In this document: positions 33,230-44,632 of the stretch, one piece after another
Position numbering within the stretch: position 1 is the first letter of the stretch
Layout of the letters: each line of letters opens with the position of its first letter
DNA from: Lumbricus terrestris
Taxonomy: Eukaryota; Annelida; Clitellata; Crassiclitellata; Lumbricidae
Direction of reading: 5' to 3'
DNA: 64,000 nucleotides
Assembly: GCA_949752735.1 (NCBI GenBank)
Contig: OX457037.1
Span: 34,887,956 to 34,951,955, forward strand
The notes under the pieces: model-generated
Database searches by the model: none
The model's input: the letters and a program-made list of their open reading frames with translations, nothing else
What the model was told of the DNA's origin: nothing
Program-made: the position numbers and the translations under genes

Positions 33230-33840
33230 ATCCTCTTATCCTCTTCCTCCTCTTTCTATCATTATCGCTATATGTCTCCTTCTTCTCTACCTCCTCTTCC
33301 TCCTCCTCCCTCCTTCTCTTTTTCATTTTTTTTTATCTCTTACTACTCACTCCTCTCCATTCTCGTCTAGCTTATTCTCCTTCTTCGCATCTACTACATG
33401 TCTTCCCCCGGTTTTCTCCTCTTCTTCCTGTTCTACATTCTGCTTCCTAATCACTCGCTTCTTGTTTTCTTCCATCTCCGTCAGCTCATTTTTCTTCTCT
33501 TTCTACTTCTTTTCCTTCCCTCTGCTAATATATCTGTCTGTCTGTTTCTGCCTGTCTTTCTCCGTCTCTGACCTTGTCTCTGTCTGTTTCTGACTGTCTG
33601 TCTCTGTATCTCTATCTCTCCTCTCTGTCTCTCTGTATCTCTGTATCTCTGTCTCTCTGTCTGTCTTCCTCTCTCTCTTTTTCTATCTGCCTCTCTCTCT
33701 CTGTCTGACTATATGTCTCTGTTGGTCTGTCTGTCTGTCTGTCGTCTTTCTCTGTCTCTATCTCTGTCACTCTGTCTCTGACTCCGTCTCTGTCTGTCTG
33801 TCTCTGTCTGTCTGTTTGTCTGCCTGTCTGTCTCTCTCCC
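33230..33840. repeat. Pyrimidine-rich tract with (CTGT)n and (TCTC)n
   Basis: The first part (33230-33520) is CTCC/TTCTTC-rich, and from 33530 it becomes CTGT/CTCT repeats. Leu/Ser-rich (+) and Arg/Glu/Asp-rich (-) frames are composition artefacts. Confidence 0.9.
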
Positions 33841-33967
33841 CTTTGTCTCCGTTTGCTTTCTCCTCCGACTTCCATCTAAAGCGTTTCAGGGAAACCATCG
33901 ATAGTCCGCGCCTCTCTATTCACTTCAACTCTCAGCTCTCCCCCACAAACACAGCGTTAGGACTATA

Positions 33968-33970
33968 CTC

Positions 33971-34004
<34 letters not shown>

Positions 34005-34064
34005 GCTCTACTTTTCTTTTTCTTAGCAACAGGCAATATAAACACACACACACACACACACACT

Positions 34065-34103
<39 letters not shown>

Positions 34104-34108
34104 TTATA
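33968..34108. repeat. (CT)n, (CA)n and (TA)n microsatellites
   Basis: Three different dinucleotide arrays occur in a row: CT at about 33968-34001, CA at about 34040-34086 and TA at about 34087-34104. Confidence 0.95.
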
Positions 34109-34506
34109 TGCGTCACATATGAATGAGTTCATACAATCTATGATTATATGTGACGATGATATACGAATAGACATATTCATCATTAGCAGTATATCTTACG
34201 TCAACGACTGTTCATTGTGAATAGATGATCTCCATTATTCCTCGCGGTCATTATGTCGGATATACAAAGCTGCTTTCAATGTTAGTCGAGGTCTTCTTAT
34301 GTCCTCATTTATAATACTACTATTATTGTCTACACCGCGCAATCTAATGCTGCAGTTGGTCCTCTGTCCGTCCATACATTTATATGTTGACGTTTAATGC
34401 ATTTTATGGGATATGGTCAATTAACGTTCTCTCCATTCTCCATATCACGACCAAAACATCGGAGTCTTTACTGAACGACTATAATATTATATAATATAAA
34501 CAGTAT
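34109..34506. other. No gene recognised
   Basis: AT-rich spacer up to the 8-bp duplication of the next transposon. Confidence 0.5.
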
Positions 34507-34514
34507 ATATACAC

Positions 34515-36889
34515 TAGGGTGGTCCAAAAAAATAAAATTCAAGCTAGATACCAAGGCGCCCTCTCAGTTTGTTAGACCTGTCAATAGTATTATTGAGACC
34601 AAATTTCAGCTTCCCAGTCCAACTGGAAGGCGGTGCTCAACGACCTCGAAATATTACCATGTAGTTGTATTAGCAAGAAATCTTGATGTCTTTTAGCTTG
34701 ATCAAAAACCTCAACCCTTGTCATGTAGATGAACTTCAAATAGATTCTATTGCACTATCATACTTATTACAATCAGTGCTAGCTACTTGACAGCTGTTTA
34801 GCCATCAAGTGACAAGTGCATTTTGATAGCAATAACACTTCAGGTGATCTGATCATGAAGCATTGAGATTGTTGGTCACAATTACTGCAGCGCTTATGTG
34901 CGATCCTTTTGTCCTGCCATTTTCACGCAAAACCATTCATATGGAGTGCTTAAGAAGCCAAGATGGAGCATGCTGAAGCTGTAAGATCTGAATTTGTACC
35001 AAATTAACCACTTGCAGTACACTGGAAATGTTGACCGCCTGTGAGTGCCAGTTTCAGGTGATGGTGTCGCTAAACTCTTTGGTAAGCCCAAATGTCCCTC
35101 TATGACAGGATATAATTTAAATCCAAGGTCATTCATCATCTTCTGAAGTTATTGAGTCTCGCTGATAATGGCTAAGACTTGATCTTTGACACAACACCGG
35201 ACGTTTTAGTGAAGTGTACGTTTTTCTGGAAAACAGGATATGTAAAATGTTCCTGTGGTTGGCCTGCTGTCGTCGTTGTGATGGAGTTGATTTAAGCCAA
35301 AATCTTCATCTTGTGTTGTTGTCCATCTAATCCAAAATAGAATCCAATCTTAAAAAGATTTAAAGCTGTGTGGGATGGTGTGACACGTGACAACATACGA
35401 GTACTGGAAGTCGTATCCGCTACTGAAGCCTACCATGAGAGAGTGATCAGTTTCATCAAGTAGACTGCTGAAATTAAAGTCAATTTCAGAGACGACTACC
35501 AAGAAGTCATTGAGGTGTCAATGGTTGTCCTTGGAAGTCAGCCCTCAATAAGAAACTGGAGAGCCCAATATTTACCACGCACTTTGAATGGCCAGGTTAC
35601 TGTATGCCATCAAAATATGCCGACATACCAATCAACGCGACGTATTCAATCTGAGGATGAGGGAAGAAACACAGATTCATCCATTTGTGTGATTTGGTTC
35701 CTTTCTTCACTCAAAGGCATGGATACAGGCCTCCTCTTGCTCTTGAATGGCCAGGTTACTGCATATCATCAAAAATAATTGTACGATTTAGCAATCAACG
35801 TGAAGTATTCAATCTAAGGGAAAAGGAAAAAACTCAGATTAAACCTTTTGTGTGATTGGGTGCCCTTCTTCACTCAAAGGCATCCTCTTGATGCTGAAAC
35901 TCCAGGACAAGATCTGTCAATTTTGATTTATATAGGACTTTTGATTCAGGTGACTATTATTTGTAGGAGCTCAACGTTGCTGCCATGAATGTTCTAGAAT
36001 ATTATCAACACTTAGTGCCTTTCAGATGAGGCTGAAAGTCTGACACTATTATGCTGCCATCTGCCTGATATGGTTCAGATAAGGTGAAGATTTTTTACGG
36101 AATGACTGCAAATCCTAGTGAAAGGATGTTGACGGTAGTGCTGCGATACAGAAAGAGGGGGATTGCCTGGGCGAGTTTGCAACCCAGTGAACACTGACAC
36201 TACTGCCACACCTGAAATTTGGTGATTCCTTTTTATACTTACACCAGTGCAATAACCTGACGATGATGATTCTCAGCAGGGTAGAGGCTGAAGTCAGCAA
36301 TTGAGAGTGGTAAACAACATGGCTGAGAGAAGTGTAAAGTTGTTCGAGGAATTAAACTGAATCATCACTGATGAAGAAGAAAGCAGTATTTTCTCCAAGT
36401 GGTTGAGGCAAATAGAAAAGCTGTCCCCACTCAATCAACAAAGAAATATGCTGTTGACACTGTGCTTGCAAAGCCTTCTACAGCGTAGACGTCATCGTAT
36501 GTTTGGAGTCATAAAACGAGAACAATAGACATTCGTGGATTTAACGATGTTTTTGACATTTTCCATATTTAAAACCTACTGAAATTTTATATTTCAAGCT
36601 CACCAATTGTTTAAGTGTCACACATATTGTCATGTTACAGAAATGTATCATCTATCTTGAAATGAAGCACAATTGTATTGGAATATATGCTCAACACATT
36701 TATTTCTACAATTAACGTCTTTTCATTGGCCCATGCAAAGTAAGACAGTCGTTGAGCACCGCCTTCCAGTTGGAATAGGAAGCTGAAATTTTGTCTCAAT
36801 AATACTATTGATAAGTCTAACAAACTGGGAGGGCGCCCTGGTTTTTAGCTTGAACTTTATTTTTTACCATGTATCTGTGAACCACACTA
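34515..36889. mobile_element. 2.4-kb DNA transposon with TAGGGTG ends (decayed)
   Basis: The left end starts TAGGGTGGTCCAAAAA and the right end finishes GTGAACCACACTA. The inverted repeat continues inward for about 135 bp on each side, for example AAGGCGGTGCTCAACGAC near 34628 and its complement near 36750. The flanks are the perfect 8-bp duplication ATATACAC (34507-34514 and 36890-36897). The interior carries broken coding sequence (separate entry). Duplication length and long TIRs would fit hAT, P, MULE or Merlin-type enzymes; I do not assign one. Confidence 0.85.
35030..35900 (+). pseudogene. Decayed transposase-like ORF inside the TAGGGTG element
   Basis: With frameshifts allowed, the + strand reads VPVSGDGVAKLFGKPKCPS near 35047, then from 35341 a run containing RFKAVWDGV, NIRVLEVVSATEAYHERV, one TAG, and DDYQEVIEVSMVVLGSQPS, then MARLLYAIKICRH and NQRDVFNLRMREE. 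Spacing and composition look like real former coding sequence. The segment from MARLL to about 140 bp downstream occurs twice (about 35588 and 35742), a local duplication. I recall similar uncharacterised proteins in cnidarians and arthropods with VSGDG and DYxExxE blocks, but cannot name the family. Confidence 0.65.
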
Positions 36890-36967
36890 ATATACACATG
36901 TATATATATTATATATATGTAAATATAGGCCTATATACGTGTTTGTATGTTTGAATGTATACACTTG

Positions 36968-37172
36968 TTATAGCGTCCCTTCAAGCACACTACTCAGAGG
37001 CGCTCCCGGCTGCAGAGCGGACACTGCATCAGAGTTTTACGCACGCCGAAGCGCTGAGCAATTGCAAGTGAAGGACTTGCCCAAGGTCCCTACGCGGCGA
37101 CTTGAGGTGGATTCGAACCTAGAACCTTCCGACTTCAAGTTAACGACGCCACCACTACACCACCGCGCCCCA
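36968..37172 (-). mobile_element. Full-length family B tRNA-derived SINE
   Basis: The minus strand holds GGCGCGGTGGTGTAGTGGTG, B box GGTTCGAATCC (complement at 37109-37119), then the CGCGTAGGGACC segment, the CGGGAGCGCCTCTGAGTAG tail and GACGCTATAAC. It lies between the two TAGGGTG transposons. Confidence 0.85.
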
Positions 37173-37175
37173 CAC

Positions 37176-37257
37176 GTGTGTGTTGATGTGTGTGTGTGTG
37201 TGTGTTGATGTGTGTGTGTGTGTGTTGATGTGTGTGTTGATGTGTGTGTGTGTGTTG

Positions 37258-37320
<63 letters not shown>
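37176..37320. repeat. (TG)n with TGTTGATG interruptions
   Basis: About 145 bp, including an uninterrupted (TG) run of about 60 bp at 37259-37319. It abuts the head of the family B SINE. Confidence 0.95.
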
Positions 37321-37323
<3 letters not shown>

Positions 37324-37334
37324 CCTATATATAT

Positions 37335-38962
37335 TAGGGTGATTCAGAAAAAATTATTTTCGAAATTTAATGAGCATAGTTGCTAATTTTGTTCCTTTTG
37401 GGCACAGATTAAATTATGTACAAGAAATTTCGAAATAAAATGCATTTTAGGTTATGCTCAATGAGCACAAAGTTTACATATAGTTGTATTCAAAGTTACA
37501 AATTGAGATAATGGCCAAGTGATTTAGCACACACTAAATAAAGTTGAATGATACAAATAATTGAGTTTTTAGTAACTCAAAGTGGAGATAAGAACTCAGA
37601 TATTCTTTCACTATTACAAATTAACTTAGAAAAGTCCACAATTCAACAGGAATCCTATGCTGCCAGATCGACTTGTAGCCTTGTACAACTACAAGTCATT
37701 CACTCACATGCCACCGGACCAGCTATCCATGCTCTCACGTTTACCCGTGTAGATCTTTAAAATACATGAAATTCAGGGGGAATTCTTCTCTCAGTCTGTC
37801 AATTGAAATTGATTTCTGATACTACAAGTCCTGACACAATAAGTGACTTTTGTTCTTCTTGCAACCAGATGCACCTTTTTGCCTGAAATGACAAACTCCA
37901 TCACCAGCTGTCTCTTCTTGAATCAGTAGGCACAATTCCGTCACATTCTTCTCTTGCTGACAAGATAGTGAACTTCCTGTCTGACAAGTTTATGTGATCC
38001 AATGCAGATCCTGCTTTGAAAAATGAATGGTTTATAGCTGTTGTATCTTCCTGTTAACCTTCAGGAAGAGTAGATTATTCGAATGTTTTTTGTAGTACAT
38101 TGAAATCTTGACATCTTTAATCATAATTATCAGTGTTCTCCATCGTCATCGTCTTCGTCACTATCCTCTTCGTCATCATTCAAGTCACTGCTCTTGTAGT
38201 CTCTAGTTTCCTGGTTACTCGAACAAGATCCTTTAGCTGATTTTCTTATCATTTTGTTTTCTTATACCTGGCTTTTATTGTCTCATCTTTTGCTCTGCAA
38301 CTCTCTCATGACACCTCATTGACAACAGTCATGCTCATTTTTCATGATTCTTGCTGATCTGCTAAAAATCGCTTATACTTATAATTTTTGATAACTTGCT
38401 CACCTTACTTAATGCAATATCAAAAACGAGATGTTCTCTCAACAAATACTTCTCACTTTTCTGTGACTCAGAGTCGTTGCTTCTGTTATCTTTATCACTA
38501 AACTCTTTCCTATGGCATTTTATAGACTGAACTGCTTTATGGATTCGTGCCTTATTCCAAATTCAGATTGACTTGATTTTCAAGCTCTTTTACACAGCCT
38601 TCTTCAAAAATTGCAATGATGAAAAAGTAGAAAGGTATGTGGAGTGTGGCCTCTTGTAGGCAATACATTAATATCGGAAGGTAACTTCTGGTTTTCCAAT
38701 CAGCCAAAGTTGTGTTTTCAACCTTGTTGCAGTAGTGAAAAAGACTCTTCCACTTAAAATTAAGAAAAATGACGTTTTCCCAAAAAACGCTCATTGAATG
38801 AAAATTTTAACAACTTTACTTTAAGAATAGTGTATAAAATGAATTTAGCTATCTTTCTCTCACTGCCAAGAACAACACACAGACAGCTAAAAATATGCAA
38901 TTGCACTTTTCATAGACATATGGAAACATATTCCTGCTTTATAACAATGATGTTGCAGCTCA

Positions 38963-38996
<34 letters not shown>

Positions 38997-39321
38997 TCAG
39001 CAGGTTTCTTTATAATAAACAACAAAGCAAGACTTGATTGTTTATGCATGGCCTTTGACTATGTAGATAATTCTTACTTTCAAGACTGTAGCTTTATCTA
39101 ATAAGAATTACTGTATTCCAGGTCTCGTCAATGGGAGGTGCGTTGCTTTCTTCATGTATGTCCCATGTAATATTTCAGGGGCATTGAGCACCCAGTAAAC
39201 ATCAATATATTACAGTGAAATTTGGTTGCAGTGTTGAATAAGATCAAAGGAACAAAATTATCTACTATGTCAGCCAAAAATAAAAAATAATTTTTTCCCC
39301 ATTGTGACGTGAATCACCCTA
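37335..39321. mobile_element. 2.0-kb DNA transposon with TAGGGTG ends (decayed)
   Basis: The left end starts TAGGGTGATTCAGAAAAA and the right end finishes GACGTGAATCACCCTA. AAAAAATTATTTT blocks lie inside both ends. The flanks are ATATATAT on both sides, an apparent 8-bp duplication made ambiguous by low complexity. Only short frames remain, notably 37548-37760 (+, 70 residues) and 38552-38794 (-, 80 residues), which may be transposase debris. The terminal similarity to 34515-36889 suggests related families. Confidence 0.75.
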
Positions 39322-39334
39322 ATATATATATATC

Positions 39335-39515
39335 CTTCTCTCTGGAATTCTCTGTCTCCTTCTGTTCGCTCAACTCTTCTGTCTGTCAGTCTCTCCTCTG
39401 CTCTGTCTCTTCTCAAAACCTGCTTCTTCTCGCGGGGCCTTGCGCACTGGGAGCGCCTCTGAACGGTTTACCCTACTAGAGGCGCTTTATAAATGTTTAA
39501 ATACAATACAATACA
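39335..39515 (+). mobile_element. LINE 3' end: ORF2 C-terminus plus tail
   Basis: The + strand translates to LWNSLSPSVRSTLLSV then LLKTCFFSRGLAHWERL and a stop, the usual ending of CR1/L2-like LINE ORF2 proteins. GGGAGCGCCTCTGAACGG and GGCGCTTTATAAATG follow, with an (ATACA)n tail. This copy shows where the SINE family B tail comes from. Confidence 0.75.
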
Positions 39516-39519
39516 ATAC

Positions 39520-39714
39520 AATATATAAACAGTGTTGTTTGGACACATTGGAACCGTCTAATATCATAATTATTTATAATGTTACAGTATCAAATTCATA
39601 TATAATTTTTTTTAAACTCGTTTATTCGTTGATATCATTATAAATTATGTACACTCATGGTTAAGATCTATAATTTATAGTCAATAAATCATGTGTAGAT
39701 GTTACAGATGTATG
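39520..39714. other. No gene recognised
   Basis: AT-rich spacer. Confidence 0.5.
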
Positions 39715-39945
39715 CTGGTCATCACCTGGTCACCTGGTGCCGTCAGCTCTTGGAGCTCTGGCGACAGTCATGATGTATCCTCTCCATTGTCTCCTGTTTA
39801 TTGTCGCCTCTCTTAGCTCTTCCAAGCTCATTCCAGACTTTTCCTGTACTTCATCCATCCACCTTTTCCTTGGTCTTCCGCGTCTTCTCCTTCCTTCACC
39901 GCATGCCGTCATCATCTTCTTTTCCAAACCGTTTATGCTGGTCAT
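39715..39945 (-). pseudogene. Non-LTR retrotransposon ORF2 C-terminal fragment
   Basis: An intact 71-codon frame on the minus strand contains GEGRRRRGRPRKRWMDEV, then DEVQEKSGMSLEELREA and RRQWRGYIMTVARAPRADG, ending TR and a stop. The RGRPRxRWxDEV motif followed by a W-rich basic segment is typical of the tail of many LINE reverse transcriptases. Everything upstream (RT and endonuclease) is absent, so it is a 5'-truncated copy and not a gene. The intact frame suggests a younger insertion than the relic at 17345. Confidence 0.8.
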
Positions 39946-41489
39946 ACAGACTATATAATAGTCGTTGTTTTTTTGACAATGATGTCGATATATAATGAAT
40001 TCGTTACTGGCTGAACCTATATTCGCTTATGCATAACCCATATAGCCTACAGTATACAATGCACATAATTATATATAGTTGTTGTCTTTAAAATACTCGA
40101 AAGAACGAATCCGAAGCTGTTTGCGCCACGTTATGTGAATGTAAAAGCTAGGCATAAGAGGACAATAATGTCTCTATCCGATATATATAGGTCATAGTTT
40201 TTTGTTGCCCACAGATACTATAATTATAGGACCACGAATGGCTGATCCGGTGATCCCATAGGTTATCTGGAATCTAGGTCTTATATATCTTTCATTTAAC
40301 CTCATTTCCATGAAATCTATAGTCAATCATGGCCTATATATATAAAAGCTTATAGCGAGAGTTAATATACGGTTTCTTCCATTGCTGTGGACCTGTCCTG
40401 CAGGGGATCTTTACGTGTCAATGACCGAACAATATAATTCATAGACCTATTATACACCATACTCGACTTGAAACCTCAGTGGAGCTTTTCCTCTGCTATA
40501 ATACAGCAAATATTCAACAAATAATAACTGCTCGTTATCGCGCTCTTCATTATTTTGTTCTGCAGCGTTTTTGCCATTTTGCCCAGGCACTGAATGTTGT
40601 GTGCCTTTTTAAAATTCTTCGTTTCAGCGAACTTTGCAAGACTGGACGCAGAAGGCATAGAACCCAGTCTTATAGGCCTATAGTTGTGCCATGTGAAGGC
40701 TACATAATTAGGCCTATTAAACATAAAATTATTGAGTTTAATACGTATAATTATGTAACACAATCTAGTTATTTATTCGCATTACCTATTTATTCAATAC
40801 ACTTAGAGATAGGCCTACTATAGAAAACAGCATAACTGTACAAGTGTACAGTGTCGATGTTCTGTAATATATATGAATTCATGTAGCCCATGTTTAACAG
40901 AATGAAGTTATATAAATTAATGAGAGAGTCGTTGCTAGAGGCATCACTAGTCTTCGATTGTCGGTGCAAATGCTTCACGAGTGCAATAGGACCCACACTA
41001 CCCTCGCATTTCGTTTGCTATTAAATCAGATCTGCCATGAACGACAATTGGGTGAAAGACAAATCGCTGCTCTGGGTCACCTTTTACGGCTTGTTCTCCG
41101 GCCAACCATCCCGTATAATGACAGCGGGAGGTTAAGGTTCTACCGTTTGCCATTCAGTGAGTCCGCTGTTAGATTCCGAAAGATTCCGCTGATGATATTC
41201 TCTATTTCGCAATTGACTATAATATATCTGAAACGTGTAAATGCTGGATGTCCGATTTGATGCATATTCGGCAATTGCCCAATTATATAGGCTACTATAC
41301 TCAGCCGATAGTTTGCACTAATTGTAGCCTATAGCACTGAACGATCCAACTGAGAGCAATGTTTATAGTCCGTACGCCGCCGTGTATTGCATCATTCGTA
41401 TGAATGCTATAATTTATTATTATAGGCCAACCTTTGCTTGAAGAATTCCTATTTCCTTGGGGTCATCGCGCTGTATGAGAGCAACTCTG
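39946..41489. other. No gene recognised; TAGGCCTA-rich
   Basis: AT-rich. Frames at 40479-40823 and 40958-41260 (+) and 40476-40763 (-) have no recognisable domain. TAGGCCTA occurs at 40673, 40709 and 40810. Confidence 0.4.
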
Positions 41490-41545
41490 AATTCATACTG
41501 AGAGAGGTGCTATATAAATTCTCATATACGATACGATAATGATAA
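41490..41545 (+). mobile_element. LINE/SINE 3' tail fragment
   Basis: GAGAGAGGTGCTATATAAAT followed by ATACGATACGATAATGATA, a short 3' end related to family C. Confidence 0.55.
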
Positions 41546-42177
41546 CGCATACGAGATTTTCTGACTCTGCATGTTTCCATTGCGCAGCTGCAAGTATAAT
41601 GGCAAGTAAACAAAACACCACAAACTAGTGTTTTGCTCCGTTCTATATATACAAATGCCAATTTAGACATGAAACATGCACGAGTATAGGCCTATGTATT
41701 CTCTATAATTATCATGGTATACGTAGGCTGTTTGCTTATATTTTATAATGTTTATATGCAGGCCCGCGTAGCCTATGTATAAAAATCATGTGAAACACTG
41801 CAATATGCTATAAATTACAACTCGCTATCCTTATATATCCTACATGTATGTATAGCTTAATGAAGTTGTGTAAAGTCTGTGTACTATTCAGACGTTTCTG
41901 TACTTTGTAGGCTAACAAAGCCACAATGGTTCAAGGTTGCGAGTACATGTGTATAGGCCAACTGTTCATAAACAAAAGCTCGTTAACCCGCGGGCCTGAC
42001 AGCCCCTATATATAAAGCAAGGCCATGCTGTATTTATCCTATAACTACAATCCTGTGTTTACAACTTTCACATCGTGTTGATGTTAATTTTATTCAAGTT
42101 TTAATTAGAAAGTTTTACATTCACAGCAATGACCAGATTCTTTCATTTTTAGATTTCTGGAACAGAGGATATTCCCG
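41546..42177. other. No gene recognised
   Basis: AT-rich, no supported feature. Confidence 0.45.
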
Positions 42178-42350
42178 CAAAGTGTCTTCATCCTAATCGC
42201 AATAGTAATCGTAATCTCCAAATTTCTAAAGCGCTACTCGAAAACCAAGCGCGGGCACCAGCTTATTTACGAGCGTTGCGTTGAGTCAAAAGGGATGTCC
42301 GTAAGAGTAGTCCAAAGATGGTCCGGGTCGAGTTACCATATATATCGGGT
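42178..42350 (-). mobile_element. SINE family A copy
   Basis: The + strand reads AGTAATCGTAATCTCCAAAT, TTCTAAAGCGCTACTCGAAA and CAGCTTATTTACGAGCG, the complement of family A with its tail. The head continues through GACATCCCTTTTGACTCAAC (complement), which matches the 58630 copy. Confidence 0.8.
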
Positions 42351-42752
42351 GAGAGAATCGGTTCCACCAAGTTTCAGCCAAAACCGCCGCTCAACCAGGT
42401 ACCTCTATTTTTTTTACTACTTTACAGACTTTCTTTTCCAAATTGAAATCGTAGCTCTTCAGACATTCCCACCCTAATCTATTCCATCCAATCCTTCGTT
42501 TTTCCAGCTTTCTCGTTCTCAACAAAATCCACCTATACCGGGGTCCTACCCTGTATACGCAGTTCCTCTGTCTCTCCTTTCTGCACTATCCATGGCAATC
42601 GAATTCCGATTCTTCACTTGACATCCCGGTTCCACCTCTCTCACAGTCATGAATAAACTGGTATACCCTGCGAATACAAAAGATCCTAATTCAGTGCATA
42701 TAGTATACGTTTATCGAAGATCAGCTATGCATGTGTGTATACTGTGTACATA
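42351..42752. other. No gene recognised
   Basis: Nothing supported. Confidence 0.5.
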
Positions 42753-42961
42753 CAGGGTGCGCCAAAAAATCGTCAAAAAACGATGGGTGACCTCACTAAA
42801 AGTGGTGTAACTTTAGTTGTGCTTGAAATATTTTGATGGAATCTGACCATCATGTGTAAATATGAATTGTCTATAAGACTGTAAAATTTCATTTCGAAAT
42901 TCTTACTTCTGGTCAAGATATTGACAAAAAACCTAAAGGGGGTCTTTTTGGGCGCACCCTG
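42753..42961 (-). mobile_element. mariner-like MITE (CAGGGTG family), complete
   Basis: The ends are CAGGGTGCGCCAAAAAA and TTTTTGGGCGCACCCTG, flanked by TA. Length is 209 bp, in opposite orientation to the 8325 copy. It contains ATGTGTAAATATGAATTGTC, the uninterrupted counterpart of the insertion site used by the 31860 element. Confidence 0.85.
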
Positions 42962-43109
42962 TATATTCTGCATAGGCCTACACACATGTAAGCTAATTAT
43001 TCATTGAATCGTGGATGCGGCAGCTGCTTTTATAAAATATCTGAACCCTCCGCGGACATTGAGACACCGTATACAGGTCCTGCATATAGAATCCTATAGT
43101 TAGCAGAGA

Positions 43110-43260
43110 ATCGTTATCCCAAATTTCCAAAGCACCACTCAAAAGTCAAGCGCAGGGGCCGGGCACCAGCTTATTCAAGAGCCATGTGTCTAGTCAGAGG
43201 ATTGGCAAAAAAGAATATCTACAGTCCGAAGGAGGCCGTAGGATAATCCGGGTAAAATCT
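43110..43260 (-). mobile_element. SINE family A copy
   Basis: The complement gives CCTTCGGACTG, CTCTGACTAGACACATGGCT, AATAAGCTGGTGCCCGG and GCGCTTGACTTTTGAGTGG, matching the 845 and 10100 copies. Confidence 0.8.
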
Positions 43261-43560
43261 ATGGCCATGATGAGAATGGAAAACACGCACACAACGATAT
43301 ATATAGGCCCTATGAAAAATAAAAAAAAACTGATTTCAATTGCCACCTTAATTTGATTCGAAAAGTCAAACTGCGTTACTACTTAAATGAATTTTATGCA
43401 TATACATAATTGTTATGTATATGCTATACATAGCCTGCAGTACAGTCATAGTCCAACGCCTATTTATAGATCTATACATGATAATGTCTACACGTGTAGG
43501 CCTAAATGGCGACGAAAAATATGCAGTCGCGTGTAATTATTGCGATTATGTTCGATTCGG
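43261..43560. other. No gene recognised
   Basis: AT-rich. The 118-residue frame at 43415-43771 runs into a retroposon tail and is not called a gene. Confidence 0.45.
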
Positions 43561-43724
43561 ATTCGCCATTATATCGATAATGGAATGGCATGAGAGTGTC
43601 ACAATGTGGCTGCAGTCGATCCAATTATATTCGGACGCAGCTGCAGTATGTCATCAAAGTCAATTGAAAACAAAGTCGAAGGAAATGAAAACCAGGTTCG
43701 GGTCCAGTTTTATCGAATTCGTTT

Positions 43725-43800
43725 TTAGAACACCTCTGAAAGGAACCGTTACCATAATTGTAGCCCTTTGAAGAGGCGCTATATAAATGCATCTAATAAA
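43725..43800 (+). mobile_element. LINE/SINE 3' tail fragment
   Basis: ACACCTCTGAAAGGAACCGT leads to TTTGAAGAGGCGCTATATAA and an A-rich end. Confidence 0.7.
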
Positions 43801-44587
43801 AAAGAAAATGAAATGTTTACAGGCCTACATTATATTATAGGAATTTTGAGGCGTTTTAAACGCGCAACTACATATATAGGCCCTATATAGTGTAAACGGG
43901 GACCTAAACGGTATCGAGTGATTTTGGAAGCCTGTGGTGACTTTTAGAGCGCCGCCAGAAAATCGTGAGACTCCTCAAAAACGATATGTACTCTTGGGTA
44001 TCCAGCCTCCAGTATTATTTTGTGTGTCAATTATCACATGTCTTAATTTGCAATTTAAAATACGAATGTTTATTGAAACTCTGGTTCACTGAGCGACCTT
44101 TTAAATGCATTTAATCTTGCAATTTTTCTTATACAGAGTTTATTCTATAGCCAAAAGGAAACAGTTAGCAACTATGGCTTATTAACTTTCAACTTTTTTT
44201 AAAGCACTCTATATAGCGTACCGGTATACTAAAAATTAGGCCTACACATATAGCCTACTTTAAGGGGTATAGGTCCTATGTATATATAGAATGCTCGATT
44301 CTTAATAGGCCTAATTGTATAGACCCTATGTATACATGAAAAATAAATATTTAGGCATGCGTTTCTTATGGATTTGCTTTGGCATTATATATTGATCTTC
44401 ATATACATATACATACAGTTGCGTATATTATATAGGCTATGCAGAAAAATCAGGTGTAACAACAGATTTCAAAACATATCACTTACTAAAAAAAGTCCGG
44501 ATGTCTATAATTTAATCTGGGTCGTGCTCAATTTGACAACTGTATCCTGATGCTATGTTCGAAAATTAGTCGGCTACATTATACAGC
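43801..44587. other. No gene recognised
   Basis: AT-rich, with TAGGCCTA copies near 44240 and 44308. No supported gene. Confidence 0.45.
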
Positions 44588-44632
44588 ATCTATGCGCCTT
44601 CGTGAGGTTATTGTAAGGCGCTACATAAATGT
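44588..44632 (+). mobile_element. LINE/SINE 3' tail fragment
   Basis: TGCGCCTTCGTGAGGTTATT then AAGGCGCTACATAAATG, a diverged copy of the common 3' end. Confidence 0.55.
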
